From: Bradyrhizobium sp. CCH5-F6 | GTDB taxonomy: Bacteria > Pseudomonadota > Alphaproteobacteria > Rhizobiales > Xanthobacteraceae | Reading direction: 5' to 3' | Length of the DNA: 64,000 nucleotides | NCBI RefSeq assembly: GCF_001556045.1 | Contig: NZ_LSIC01000012.1 | Location: 186,001 to 250,000 of the forward strand | Position numbers and translations under genes: made by a program | Notes under the pieces: generated by a model | What the model was told of the DNA's origin: nothing | The model's input: only the letters and a program-made list of their open reading frames with translations | Database searches by the model: none | Shown: positions 8,848-17,775 of the stretch, one piece after another | Layout: every line of letters starts with the position of its first letter | Position numbering within the stretch: position 1 is the stretch's first letter

Positions 8848-10035
8848 ATGGCCAACAAGGAAGTCGTGATCTGTTCGCCCGTGCGCACCGCCGTCGGCAC
8901 GTATGGCGGCACGCTGAAGGATTTGCCGGCTGTCGATCTCGGCGCCGTGGCGATCCGTGCGACGCTGGAGCGCGCGAAGCTGTCGCCCGGCGATGTCGGC
9001 ACTGTCGTCATGGGCAACGTGATCCAGGCCGGCAACAAGATGAATCCGGCCCGGCAAGCGGCCATCAATGGCGGCGTTCCCGTCGCTGTTCCGGCACTGA
9101 CGGTCAACCGGGTCTGTGGCTCGGGTGCGCAGGCGATCGCCAGTGCTGCCCAGGAGGTGATGCTCGGGTTCGTCGACAGCGCGGTTGCCGGCGGGATGGA
9201 GAACATGGACCGTGCGCCGTATCTCATGGGTTCCGGGCGCTGGGGCTATCGCATGGGCGATGCGAAGATCTTCGATGCGATGCTGATGGACGGTCTGAAT
9301 GACGCCTTCTCCGGGCAACATTCCGGATGGCATACCGAGGATCTCGCAGCCTCGCACCAGATCACCCGCGAAGAGCAAGACCGTTGGGCCGAACGCTCGC
9401 AAAAGCGATTCTCCGCGGCTCAGGCTGCCGGCAAGTTCGCCGCGGAAATCGCTGCAGTCGAAATTGCCTCCCGCAAGGGTCCAACTCCTTTCGACAAGGA
9501 TGAGCACAACCGGCCCGATACCACGATGGAAAGCCTCGGCAAGCTGAAGCCGGCCTTCCGTAAAGACGGCACCATTACGGCCGGCAACGCGCCCGGGCTC
9601 AATACCGGCGCGTCGGCGATGATCGTGGCCGATCGCGCCTGGGCCGACAAGAAGGGCCTGCTGCCGATGGCGCGTCTGGTCGCCTACGGGATAGGCGCCG
9701 TCGAACCAGGCATGTTCGGGTTGGGGCCGGTGCCGGCAGTCAAGCAGGCACTCGAACGGGCGGGCTGGAAGGTATCGGATGTCCAGCGCATCGAGATCAA
9801 CGAAGCCTTCGCGGCGATCGCAATTGCGGTTGCGAAGGACCTGGGTCTCGACGCAAGCATCGTCAATGTGGAAGGCGGTGCGATCGCGCATGGTCACCCG
9901 ATTGGAGCCACCGGCGCGGTGCTGACCACTCGATTGCTGCATTCGATGAAACGGGACGGCATCAAGAAGGGCGTCGTCACTCTCTGCATCGGCGGCGGCC
10001 AAGGGATCGCGCTTGCGCTTGAATCGATGAATTGA
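8848..10035 (+). CDS. Acetyl-CoA acetyltransferase / beta-ketothiolase
   Basis: 395 residues, the normal length for a biosynthetic-type thiolase. It either condenses two acetyl-CoA to acetoacetyl-CoA or cleaves 3-ketoacyl-CoA. The nucleophilic cysteine is C90 in NRVCGSGAQA, with H350 in GHPIGATGA and C380 in CIGGGQG. The NEAFA motif is also present. The start has GCGAGAG about 8 bases upstream. It is preceded by a FixK-type promoter, which would make it responsive to low oxygen, and followed at 157 bp by arsA on the same strand. A role in polyhydroxyalkanoate supply or fatty-acid/ketone catabolism is possible. No phaB or phaC is in the window, so the pathway is open. Confidence 0.93.
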   Translation: MANKEVVICSPVRTAVGTYGGTLKDLPAVDLGAVAIRATLERAKLSPGDVGTVVMGNVIQAGNKMNPARQAAINGGVPVAVPALTVNRVCGSGAQAIASAAQEVMLGFVDSAVAGGMENMDRAPYLMGSGRWGYRMGDAKIFDAMLMDGLNDAFSGQHSGWHTEDLAASHQITREEQDRWAERSQKRFSAAQAAGKFAAEIAAVEIASRKGPTPFDKDEHNRPDTTMESLGKLKPAFRKDGTITAGNAPGLNTGASAMIVADRAWADKKGLLPMARLVAYGIGAVEPGMFGLGPVPAVKQALERAGWKVSDVQRIEINEAFAAIAIAVAKDLGLDASIVNVEGGAIAHGHPIGATGAVLTTRLLHSMKRDGIKKGVVTLCIGGGQGIALALESMN

Positions 10036-10192
10036 GCCTGCCTTCGAGGAAAAGGCATGAGCTGCCTGGGCGTGTGCCGATCTCCGGCACGCCAGAAGCG
10101 TCAGGCTGATGAATGACCTCCAACGCGATGCTTGCGCGGCATCTGGACCGATCGGCAAATGCCGCGTGACCTCTGTGACCGCAGGACACCCT

Positions 10193-11950
10193 ATGTTGCC
10201 CCACTTTCGCGCGCTGGCCGCCCCAACTCGATTTCTGTTCTTCACTGGCAAGGGCGGAGTCGGCAAGACCTCTCTTGCGTGCGCTACGGCCGTTAGCCTC
10301 GCCGACCGCGGACTGCGTGTCCTGATCGTCAGCACCGACCCTGCGTCGAACCTCGACGAGATGCTCGAGGTCTCTTTGACCGATCGCCCTACCCCGGTGC
10401 CAAACGCGCCCGGACTTTCGGCGATGAACATCGATCCCGAGGCTGCGGCCGATAATTATCGCGGTAAAGTGCTCGAACAGCTCGGACCGGAAGTTACCCC
10501 TGACGAGCGATCGACTGTGCGCGAGCAGCTCTCCGGCGCCTGCACCACCGAAATAGCTGCCTTTGACGAGTTCGTGGGACTGCTGGACGGCGATATCGCG
10601 GCGTTCGATCACATCATATTCGACACCGCCCCGACAGGTCACACGTTGCGGCTCCTGAGCCTGCCAAAGGCATGGACCGGCTTTCTCAAGGACAACGATC
10701 GGGGGGCATCCTGCCTGGGGCCGCATTCAGGTCTGAAGATGCAGGAGGACCGCTTTCGCAAGGCGCTCCGAGCCTTGGGCGATTCCAGGCAGACCACCAT
10801 CATTCTGGTCACCCGCGCAGACCGGGGTGCGATCCGAGAGGCGGCCAGAACGGCGGCCGAACTTGACGCGCTCAATCTCTCGAACCAGCTTCTCGTGGTG
10901 AATGGGCGCTTCCATGCCACGGACAAGACCGATGTCGTTGCAGTTGCTCTCGAGCGCGATCAGGACGAGGCCCTGGCCGCAATGCCGGCATCGCTCACGA
11001 AACTGCAGCGCGACGAAATTCCTCTGCTCGGGTTCGACATCGTCGGCCTCGTGGCTCTGCGGGCACTTTTATCGCCCACCAATCAGCCATCGCTGGTAGC
11101 TGCCGAGCCCGGTACCGCACCGCTCGACCTTCCGGGCCTGAATCGGCTGGTCGATGACATCGCGCAGGACAAGCATGGCCTCATCATGGTCATGGGTAAG
11201 GGGGGCGTCGGAAAGACGACGATCGCCGCGGCCATCGCCGCGGGATTGGCCAAGCGAGGTCATGCCGTTCATCTCAGCACGACCGATCCCGCAGCTCACG
11301 TCAGCTTCGTCGTCGATGGCGTCATGCCCGGTCTGACCGTCGATCGGATCGATCCCCGGGTTGAAACGGAGCGCTATGTCGCAAAGATACTGGCGAGCCG
11401 GGGCCGGGACCTGGACGAGCAGGCCAAGGCTCTGCTGCTCGAAGACCTCGCTTCTCCATGCACGGAAGAGGTCGCCGTGTTCCATGCCTTCTCACGCATT
11501 GTTGCGGAGGCCCGGAGCGCTTTCGTGGTGCTCGATACGGCCCCGACAGGCCACACGCTCCTGCTGCTGGACGCGACCGGCGCCTATCACCGCCAGATGA
11601 CGAGCCAGATTGCACCGACCGCTGCAGGACGTATCGTTACCCCGTTGATGAGGCTGCAGGATCCGACCCACACGAAGATCATCCTCGTGGCGCTGCCGGA
11701 GACGACGCCGGTTTCCGAGGCCGCTTCCCTTCAGGATGACTTGCGGCGTGCCGGCGTCGAACCATACGGCTGGGTCATCAACAAGAGCCTCGCCGTCTCG
11801 GGCACTCGCGATCCCCTGCTGCGGCTTCGGCTCGATAGGGAGCGCACGCAGATCGCTCGCGTTCGGAACGGGCTCGCAAAACGAGCTTTCATCGTCGGGT
11901 GGCGAGTAAAGCCGCCAATCGGCGTGGAAGAGCTGCGTAGTCTGTCATGA
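10193..11950 (+). CDS. arsA: ArsA-type two-domain arsenite/anion-transporting ATPase
   Basis: 585 residues from the ATG at 10193, which has CAGGA upstream. An in-frame ATG at 10109 adds 28 non-family residues. There are two tandem deviant-Walker-A halves: GKGGVGKTS (G19-T26) and GKGGVGKTT (G335-T342), each followed by a DTAPTGHT switch. The three cysteines that form the allosteric As(III)/Sb(III) site in E. coli plasmid ArsA are all present in context: C117 (SGACTTE), C174 (GASCLGP) and C423 (SPCTEE). ArsA normally energises the ArsB arsenite pump and is loaded by ArsD. Neither gene, nor arsR or arsC, is in this window, so it is an orphan here. It may be co-transcribed with the upstream thiolase. 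Confidence 0.92.
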   Translation: MLPHFRALAAPTRFLFFTGKGGVGKTSLACATAVSLADRGLRVLIVSTDPASNLDEMLEVSLTDRPTPVPNAPGLSAMNIDPEAAADNYRGKVLEQLGPEVTPDERSTVREQLSGACTTEIAAFDEFVGLLDGDIAAFDHIIFDTAPTGHTLRLLSLPKAWTGFLKDNDRGASCLGPHSGLKMQEDRFRKALRALGDSRQTTIILVTRADRGAIREAARTAAELDALNLSNQLLVVNGRFHATDKTDVVAVALERDQDEALAAMPASLTKLQRDEIPLLGFDIVGLVALRALLSPTNQPSLVAAEPGTAPLDLPGLNRLVDDIAQDKHGLIMVMGKGGVGKTTIAAAIAAGLAKRGHAVHLSTTDPAAHVSFVVDGVMPGLTVDRIDPRVETERYVAKILASRGRDLDEQAKALLLEDLASPCTEEVAVFHAFSRIVAEARSAFVVLDTAPTGHTLLLLDATGAYHRQMTSQIAPTAAGRIVTPLMRLQDPTHTKIILVALPETTPVSEAASLQDDLRRAGVEPYGWVINKSLAVSGTRDPLLRLRLDRERTQIARVRNGLAKRAFIVGWRVKPPIGVEELRSLS

Positions 11951-11997
11951 GCGTTGTCCGACGGCGTCGTACAATCCTCAAATCCTCCATCGCCGGC

Positions 11998-12927
11998 TCA
12001 TCGCATTTTCGCGGCGGCTTCACGCGCAGCCCAGCAGAACAGGCTGACGGTTGGACTGACATGGCGGTGCTTCAGCCGCACCAGGCCGACTGGCCGGCGC
12101 GTCGTCGGCATTCGCAAGCGAAGCGGAGCCAATGTCGGATGTGGCCCCGGGTAGCGAAGCGTAGCCCTCGGCAGGATTGCCAGGAAGGGACCGGCCGCAA
12201 GCAGATTGATCTGCATCGCATATGAGCCGCAGGTCACCGTCGCCGCCGGCACATCCAACCCTTCAGTGCGAAAGGCTTCCTCGATGAAAGGACGCAGGAA
12301 GGACATTGCGGGCGGGCCAAGCAGCCATTTCTCGTTCATGAGGTTCCCGAGGGTGAGACGCCTGCGCCGCACCAGCGGATTCTGCTTTCCCGCGATCACC
12401 GCAAGCTCGTCCTCGAACAAGGCCTCGCCGACCAGATCCTCGTAGCGGTCGAAGTCTGCGGCCATGCGCGTCACCGCAATGTCGATCTCCCGGTGGCGCA
12501 ACCTTTCATGCAGCGCCAGCGTATCGTTCGCGCTGATGACGAATTTGATCCTGGGATACACGTCCGAGATGCCTTGGACGATCGTGGCCGTCAGCGCCGT
12601 CATGGGCTCCGTCGTGCCGATACGTATCTCGCCCTGCGTCGGGTCGACCAGGAAAGTCAGCTCGCCGAGGCCCTGCTTGAGCTCATCGGCAACGGTGGCG
12701 GTGCGTCGACGCATCGCCTCGCCGAACCTCGTCAACTCCACGCCGGTCGCGGTCCGGTCGAACAGGGGAACGCCAAGCAGATGTTCCAACTCGGCAACGA
12801 CGCGGGACACGGCCGGCTGCGACATGCCGAGCCGCGGCGCGGCCTTCGCCATGCTTCCCGCTTCGGCGACGGCGTCCAGAACGTGGAGATCGCGGAGCTT
12901 CAACCGCCGCAGGCGGAGATCATCCAT
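11998..12927 (-). CDS. LysR-family transcriptional regulator
   Basis: 309 residues. The N-terminal winged helix-turn-helix (about residues 8-68) carries LHVLDAVAEAGSMAKAAPRLGMSQPAVSRVVAELEHLLGVPLFDR as separate family motifs, and the periplasmic-binding-like effector domain follows from about residue 95 (GEIRIGTTEP). It is divergent from the TctC-like gene at 13032 with a 104-bp shared intergenic region holding a strong inverted repeat. The usual arrangement would be control of that gene in response to its ligand. It converges with arsA, with stops 47 bp apart. Confidence 0.9.
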   Translation of the reverse strand: MDDLRLRRLKLRDLHVLDAVAEAGSMAKAAPRLGMSQPAVSRVVAELEHLLGVPLFDRTATGVELTRFGEAMRRRTATVADELKQGLGELTFLVDPTQGEIRIGTTEPMTALTATIVQGISDVYPRIKFVISANDTLALHERLRHREIDIAVTRMAADFDRYEDLVGEALFEDELAVIAGKQNPLVRRRRLTLGNLMNEKWLLGPPAMSFLRPFIEEAFRTEGLDVPAATVTCGSYAMQINLLAAGPFLAILPRATLRYPGPHPTLAPLRLRMPTTRRPVGLVRLKHRHVSPTVSLFCWAAREAAAKMR

Positions 12928-12948
12928 CCGGTCCTCCTATTCGGTTTC

Positions 12949-12964
12949 CGGATATCCATATCCG
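12949..12964. promoter_or_regulatory. Candidate LysR operator between divergent genes
   Basis: CGGATAT-CC-ATATCCG is a perfect 7-bp inverted repeat with a 2-bp spacer, lying 22 bp upstream of the LysR start and 68 bp upstream of the TctC-like gene. Position and symmetry suit the regulator's recognition site. Binding is inferred. Confidence 0.5.
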
Positions 12965-13031
12965 ACAATCGAGCTTCCCGGTATACCCCGAACCGGGCGA
13001 AGCTGGAGCCGCAACTGAACAGGAGGCCAAC

Positions 13032-14003
13032 ATGCGGTTCACCCGAATCGTCCTTGCGGTCGCCGGCTTCGCGATGCTGACGTTGGCGCCGCCTCTTGCA
13101 GCGCAGACGCGCACCGCCCCTCTTCGCATCATCTACCCGTTTCCAGGCGGAGGCTCCGGCGACACCCTGACCCGCCTGATTGCCGAACGACTGGGCGTGG
13201 CGCTGGAGCGCCCCGTGATCGTCGAGCCACGTGCGGGCGCGGCCGGCCGCCTCGGCGTCCAGGCGGTCAAGACGGCCGAGCCGGACGGCAACACGCTGCT
13301 CGCCACTCCGATCGCTCCGATGGCCGTGTATCAAAGCGTCTACCCGGCGCTCGACTACGATCCGGTCAAGGACTTCGCGCCGGTTTCACAGATCGCCACT
13401 TTCGAGTTCGGCATCTGCATCGATCCGAAGATTCCCGCCGGCAACCTTCCCGAGCTGATCGCCTGGCTGAAGGCGAACCCGGACAAGGCGAACTTCGGCA
13501 CACCCGGCGCAGGCACGCTTCCCCATTTCTTCGGATTGATGTTCGCGAAGGCCGCCGGCGTGCCGCTGCAGCATATCGCCTACAAGGGTGGCACGGTGGC
13601 CCTCACCGACCTGATGGGCAGCCGGATCCCCATCGTCTTCCTGTCCACCAATGAACTGACGGAGTTGCACAAGAGCGGTCGGATACGCGTGCTGGCCACC
13701 TCCGGCGCGCAGCGATCGACGTTCCTGCCCGACATTCCGACCTTCCGGGAAAGTGGATACGCTATCGAAGGCGGCGGCTGGTGGGGCTTCTTCGCACCTG
13801 CCGGAACGCCGGCCGCGACGGTATCGAAGCTGAGCGGCGCGATCGCGACAATCGTCCAGGACGAAGACGTCAAGGCGCGCATTGCGCAAATCGGACTGAA
13901 GCCGACCGGCACATCGCCCGAGGAATTTGCCCGCATCCAGCGCGAGGACGTCGAACGCTGGGCCGCGCCGATCAAGGCATCCGGCTTCAGGCCGGAGCAA
14001 TAG
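13032..14003 (+). CDS. Bug/TctC-family periplasmic substrate-binding protein
   Basis: 323 residues with a clear signal peptide (basic MRFTR, hydrophobic VLAVAGFAMLTLAPPLAAQ, cut near LAA-QT). The mature protein starts LRIIYPFPGGGSGDTLTRLIAERL, the family's typical start. The internal motifs FGTPGAGTLPHFFGLMFAKAAGVPLQHIAYKGG and IPTFRESGY complete the match. Bug proteins bind carboxylates (tricarboxylates, nicotinate, aromatic acids) for tripartite TctAB transporters or act as extracytoplasmic sensors. No tctA or tctB is present, so this is one of the many orphan Bug proteins. It is divergent from LysR and immediately followed by a decayed metallo-hydrolase gene that may once have shared the transcript. 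Confidence 0.92.
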   Translation: MRFTRIVLAVAGFAMLTLAPPLAAQTRTAPLRIIYPFPGGGSGDTLTRLIAERLGVALERPVIVEPRAGAAGRLGVQAVKTAEPDGNTLLATPIAPMAVYQSVYPALDYDPVKDFAPVSQIATFEFGICIDPKIPAGNLPELIAWLKANPDKANFGTPGAGTLPHFFGLMFAKAAGVPLQHIAYKGGTVALTDLMGSRIPIVFLSTNELTELHKSGRIRVLATSGAQRSTFLPDIPTFRESGYAIEGGGWWGFFAPAGTPAATVSKLSGAIATIVQDEDVKARIAQIGLKPTGTSPEEFARIQREDVERWAAPIKASGFRPEQ

Positions 14004-14010
14004 GACCGTC

Positions 14011-14231
14011 ATGGACACGCCATTCAATGCGACGCTGCTGGGCAGCGGCATGCCGTCGCCCGACCCGCTCAGATTTGGGCCTGCGACCCTGATCCAAGCC
14101 GGTCCGTGGCGGGTGCTGATCGACGATGGGATCAACGCCCCCCGACCATACAAGAGCTCATTGACGCAACCCGGCAGGACTACGATAGCGCCTTGGTTGT
14201 CGGTGAAGATATCATGGCCTTCTGCCCGTGA
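14011..14231 (+). pseudogene. Internally deleted metallo-beta-lactamase-fold (RNase Z-like) gene
   Basis: The ATG at 14011 opens a family-like N-terminus: NATLLGSGMPSPDPLRFGPATLIQAG and then WRVLIDDG, the first strands of RNase Z-like hydrolases. The frame then breaks. A second segment in another frame (14148-14231) reads IQELIDATRQDYDSALVVGED and IMAFCP before a stop, resembling the C-terminal helix and strand of the same family (ELI-x-RxxYDGPLxVGEDLM). The whole middle, including the zinc-binding HxHxDH region, is missing. It starts 7 bp after the TctC-like gene, so it was probably co-transcribed before it decayed. Confidence 0.65.
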
Positions 14232-14280
14232 GCCTCAGTCGTCCTGGAAGATCAACCACTTCTTGGAAGCAGCGGTGAGA

Positions 14281-14470
14281 GCCGGACCGGGCCCTAGCCT
14301 GTTTTGCGCGATCTCGAAGCAGCGGCCTTCGCGAGCAGGATGTTCGGCGCGGGCACGCGTACATTCTCGTCGATGATCTCGGAGTGGCCGACCGGCGCGT
14401 CGCCATGCCGTAGGTGAGCATGTCACGGACGATGCGCACGCGGGGCGTGTTCCTCGGCACCAGGACTATG
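14281..14470 (-). pseudogene. Acyl-CoA dehydrogenase fragment, relic of a paralogue
   Basis: The bases correspond position by position to about 22014-22196 of the intact acyl-CoA dehydrogenase in this window. Matching stretches include GCGCGATCTCGAAGC, GAGCAGGATGTTC against CAAGCAGGATGTTC, GGCCGACCGGCGCGTCG and GTGAGCATGTC-CGGACGATGCG. Translation gives [20 protein letters not shown], then small indels shift the frame. Both ends of the gene are absent. It probably derives from a related gene or a partial duplication. Confidence 0.75.
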
Positions 14471-14490
14471 GCGGGGGCGCTCAGACAAGA

Positions 14491-14620
14491 AACCGAAAAC
14501 ACCCCAAACACAGTAGGCGGGTTGAGGTTTTTCAATGGCTTGGCGGGCACGACGACCTGCTGCTTCTACGAATTGATTTTGACTCGTCGGACGAAACAGG
14601 GGCATGATGTGATCATGCCG
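14491..14620 (+). repeat. Dispersed intergenic repeat, copy B
   Basis: Second copy of the element at 8402-8530 in the same orientation, with the same block order and a diverged middle. Its 3' end forms a perfect 8-bp inverted repeat (GGCATGAT-GTG-ATCATGCC, 14601-14619). The two copies differ within the palindrome arms but both keep the dyad, which suggests the hairpin or site is maintained. Confidence 0.8.
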
Positions 14621-14763
14621 ATGACGGACATGCGGGCAGGCCAGACGCAAGCCTCGGCTCTTCGCAAGCCGCGCAGCTATCAATCCCAAAATGTCGCGTT
14701 CGACCTTTGTGCGCTCCGTCAACGAAATAATTGGAAAGCGAGTTCGCCTGGAATTGCCCCGGA

Positions 14764-17622
14764 ATGGTTGAAGCGTCGCAAAACGACCGGACCATCACCT
14801 TCGGTCCTTTCAAGCTGCTTCCGAACCGCCACCTGTTGTTGAAGGGTGACACGCCGGTACGCGTCGGAAGCCGCGCTCTGGGCCTGCTGATCGCCTTGAC
14901 CGACCGCGCCGGAGAACTGCTCACGAAAGACGAACTGGTCGCGCAGGTGTGGCCCCACACCGTCGTCGATGAGTCGAATCTCAGGGCTCAGGTCGCGCTG
15001 CTGCGGAAAGCGCTTGGTGATGGCGAGGGAAGCGCCAGGTATATTTCCGCGGTGGCGGGCCGCGGCTATCGGTTTACCGCCCCGGTTGCGCACCCCGAGG
15101 ACGACAGCAAGCACGCCCTCGCGGGTCAGGATCGCAGGAGCAACCTGCCAAGACAGCTTACACCTCCGATTGGGCGCGAAGCAGCCATCGAGACTGTCAA
15201 AGAACGGTTGGCGCGTTATCGCCTGGTCACGATCGTCGGCCCCGGTGGCATCGGAAAAACGACGTTAGGCCTGGCAGTCGCTGAACAACTGGAGGCCTCT
15301 TACAGCGACGGTGTCGGCTTTCTAGACCTCGGACCCTTGGTCGACCCTCAACTGCTCGCGAGCGTCCTGGCCTCGACGCTCAAGCTTGCAAACATCTCCG
15401 AAGACCCGCTTCCCCGTGTCATCGGATTCCTCCGAGACAAGACCATGTTGCTCATATTCGACAGCTGCGAGCGAGTGGTCGGGGCTGCCGCCACTTTTGC
15501 CGAAGCCTTGTTGAAGGAGGCGCCGAACGTTCGAATTCTGGCAACGAGTCGCGAGGCGCTGCGCGCAGAAGGCGAAAGCGTCTATCAACTGCCATCATTG
15601 GAAACACCGCCGATATCGGCTGGCCTGACGGCTGCCCACGCGCTGAATTTTCCTGCCGTCCAGCTGTTCGTCGAACGCGCAGCGTCAAGCAGCAACGGAT
15701 TTGAGCTGAACGACGGCGATGCGCCAATCGTTGCGGATATTTGTCGCCAACTCGACGGCATTGCGTTGGCAATCGAACTGGCGGCTGGTCGGGTCGACGC
15801 GTTCGGCACGCGGGGCATCGCAGAGCACCTCGACGACCGCTTTCGATTTCTGACGGGTGGCCGACGGACGGCCCTGCCCCGGCACCAGACGCTGGGCGCC
15901 ACGCTCGATTGGAGTTACGAATCGCTCTCGGCAGACGAACGGGTGATGCTGCGTCGGCTGGCCGTATTCGTCGGAGAATTCACGTTCGAAGGAGCCAGCG
16001 CGGTTGCAAGCGAGGCTGAAACCGCAAATGCGGAAGTCACCGAAACTCTGGCGAACTTGGTCGCGAAATCGCTCGTCGCGGTGGCTCATGGCAGGGTCGC
16101 TCGTTATCGCCTGCTCGATACGACGCGTGCCTATGCGCTAGCCAAGCTGTCTGAAGCCCGCGAGTTCGACGTCGCGATGTCTCGGCTCGCGCGGTACCTG
16201 TGCGCGACACTGAATGAAGCGCTGAGAGAGATCGAGCCGCTAACGGGGTCTGAGTGGCTCGACCGGCATGGCCGACACGTCAATGATGTGCGGACCGCGC
16301 TCGATTGGGCCTTTTCACCTGCGGGCGACCAGTCCGTCAGAATACCGCTCACGGTGGCCGCGATACCGCTTTGGTTCCAACTGTCATCGGTCGACGAATG
16401 CCGCGACGGCGTTCAGCGTGCGCTGGCAACCATCGCTCCGGGGCCGGGACGGGACGCCCAAGCGCGCGAAGTGATGCGACTCTACATGGCACTCGGACTG
16501 GCACGGATTTTCACCATCGGCCTTGCACCGCAAGCTTCTGTCGCCTGGGAAAAGGCATTGGAGATTGCAGAGAGCCTCGAAGACATCGAGGAGCAGCTGC
16601 AAGCGCTCTGGGGCTTGTGGTTCTGCCAGATCGGATCGGGAGAATACCGCGCGGCGCTGCAAACAGGGCAGCGCTTCTTCAAGATCTCGGAAAGCGGCAT
16701 CGATCTCCCCAACGGCAATCGATTGATCGCTGTGCCGCTGTTCTGCGTGGGAGACATCGCCGGCTCGCGGCGTCACGTCGACCGCTTTCTCGCGAGGCCG
16801 CTGCCGCGCCGCGCGGCGCCAGAAGGCGCCCCCCGTTTCAGGTTCGATCAGGTCGTGGCGTCGCGAGTGTTGTTGGCGCAGCTGCTCTGGCTCCAGGGCT
16901 TCTCCGACCAGGCCACCCGCGTGGCACGCGAGGGCGTCGACGAAGCCCGTGTCACCGGTCACGCGATATCCCTGTGCGATGCGTTGGCGCGAGGACCATG
17001 TCCCATCGCCCTGCTGACAGGCGACCTCACGGCAGCAAGAAACTCCATCGATGATTTGCTCGATCTTGCGTCAACCCATGCACTCGCCCAGTGGGAGGTT
17101 TTCGCACGATGCTGGAAAGCTGTTCTCCTCATAAGGCAGGGCGATGCCGGCGCCGGAGCGGAGCTGCTTTCCCGGACACTCGATCAACTGCAGCAAGGCA
17201 GCATGCTCGTTCACTACAGCACCGCTTTCCTGTGCATTCTTGCGGAAGGATTGGCCTCGGCAGGGCGGGTTTCAGAGGCGCTCGCGACAGTCGAGAGGGG
17301 ACTCGACCGCAGCAGGCAGAAAGAAGAGCTCTGGTACGTGGCCGAGCTCCTGCGCGTGAAAGGGGAGATATTGCTACGTCGCGATGCCGCGGACTTCGCC
17401 GGCGCCGAGCGCTGCTTCCTGCAATCGATCGATTGGGCGCAACGACAAGGGGCCCTGTCATGGGAGTTACGGGCGGCCACGAGTCTGGCTTGCCTGCTCC
17501 GCGCTGACGGCAGTGACATGCGCGCGCGCGACGTGCTGGCAACGACCCTCGGGAAATTTCACGAAGGCTTCGAGACGGCCGACCTGCGCTCCGCAGGCAT
17601 TCTTTTGGCCGAGGTGTCTTAG
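14764..17622 (+). CDS. Large winged-helix / P-loop ATPase / helical-repeat regulator
   Basis: 953 residues from the ATG at 14764; a TTG at 14731 would add 11. Residues about 10-105 form an OmpR/PhoB-type winged helix (FGPFKLLPNRHLLLKG... LLTKDELVAQVWPHTVVDESNLRAQVALLRKALG... YISAVAGRGYRF). An NB-ARC-like STAND ATPase follows, with Walker A GPGGIGKTT at about 159-166, Walker B LLIFDSCE and a sensor motif ATSREALRAEGE. The rest is all-helical, TPR-like repeats that usually hold the protein off until a signal binds. No receiver domain is present. Family members act as ATP-switched transcription regulators. The five-gene string starting at 17776 on the same strand is the obvious target, but this is inferred from position. 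Confidence 0.85.
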   Translation: MVEASQNDRTITFGPFKLLPNRHLLLKGDTPVRVGSRALGLLIALTDRAGELLTKDELVAQVWPHTVVDESNLRAQVALLRKALGDGEGSARYISAVAGRGYRFTAPVAHPEDDSKHALAGQDRRSNLPRQLTPPIGREAAIETVKERLARYRLVTIVGPGGIGKTTLGLAVAEQLEASYSDGVGFLDLGPLVDPQLLASVLASTLKLANISEDPLPRVIGFLRDKTMLLIFDSCERVVGAAATFAEALLKEAPNVRILATSREALRAEGESVYQLPSLETPPISAGLTAAHALNFPAVQLFVERAASSSNGFELNDGDAPIVADICRQLDGIALAIELAAGRVDAFGTRGIAEHLDDRFRFLTGGRRTALPRHQTLGATLDWSYESLSADERVMLRRLAVFVGEFTFEGASAVASEAETANAEVTETLANLVAKSLVAVAHGRVARYRLLDTTRAYALAKLSEAREFDVAMSRLARYLCATLNEALREIEPLTGSEWLDRHGRHVNDVRTALDWAFSPAGDQSVRIPLTVAAIPLWFQLSSVDECRDGVQRALATIAPGPGRDAQAREVMRLYMALGLARIFTIGLAPQASVAWEKALEIAESLEDIEEQLQALWGLWFCQIGSGEYRAALQTGQRFFKISESGIDLPNGNRLIAVPLFCVGDIAGSRRHVDRFLARPLPRRAAPEGAPRFRFDQVVASRVLLAQLLWLQGFSDQATRVAREGVDEARVTGHAISLCDALARGPCPIALLTGDLTAARNSIDDLLDLASTHALAQWEVFARCWKAVLLIRQGDAGAGAELLSRTLDQLQQGSMLVHYSTAFLCILAEGLASAGRVSEALATVERGLDRSRQKEELWYVAELLRVKGEILLRRDAADFAGAERCFLQSIDWAQRQGALSWELRAATSLACLLRADGSDMRARDVLATTLGKFHEGFETADLRSAGILLAEVS

Positions 17623-17775
17623 GGTTTTGTCCGCTCCGCCCGTGGCCCTCACGTGCGCTCACACGTCCCACGAGAATTCACAACGTTTCACTGGCCGCAA
17701 GGCCTTTGCAGCGCGCATGGTCGGCTGCACCGGCGCTTGCCTCGGGCGAGCGCCTCAAGAAGATGCAGGCAGGCA

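Noticed and set aside
14212..14550. Possible intact small minus-strand gene after the MBL relic
   Set aside because: The sequence is a frameshifted internal piece of an acyl-CoA dehydrogenase joined to the repeat, so it is treated as a relic.
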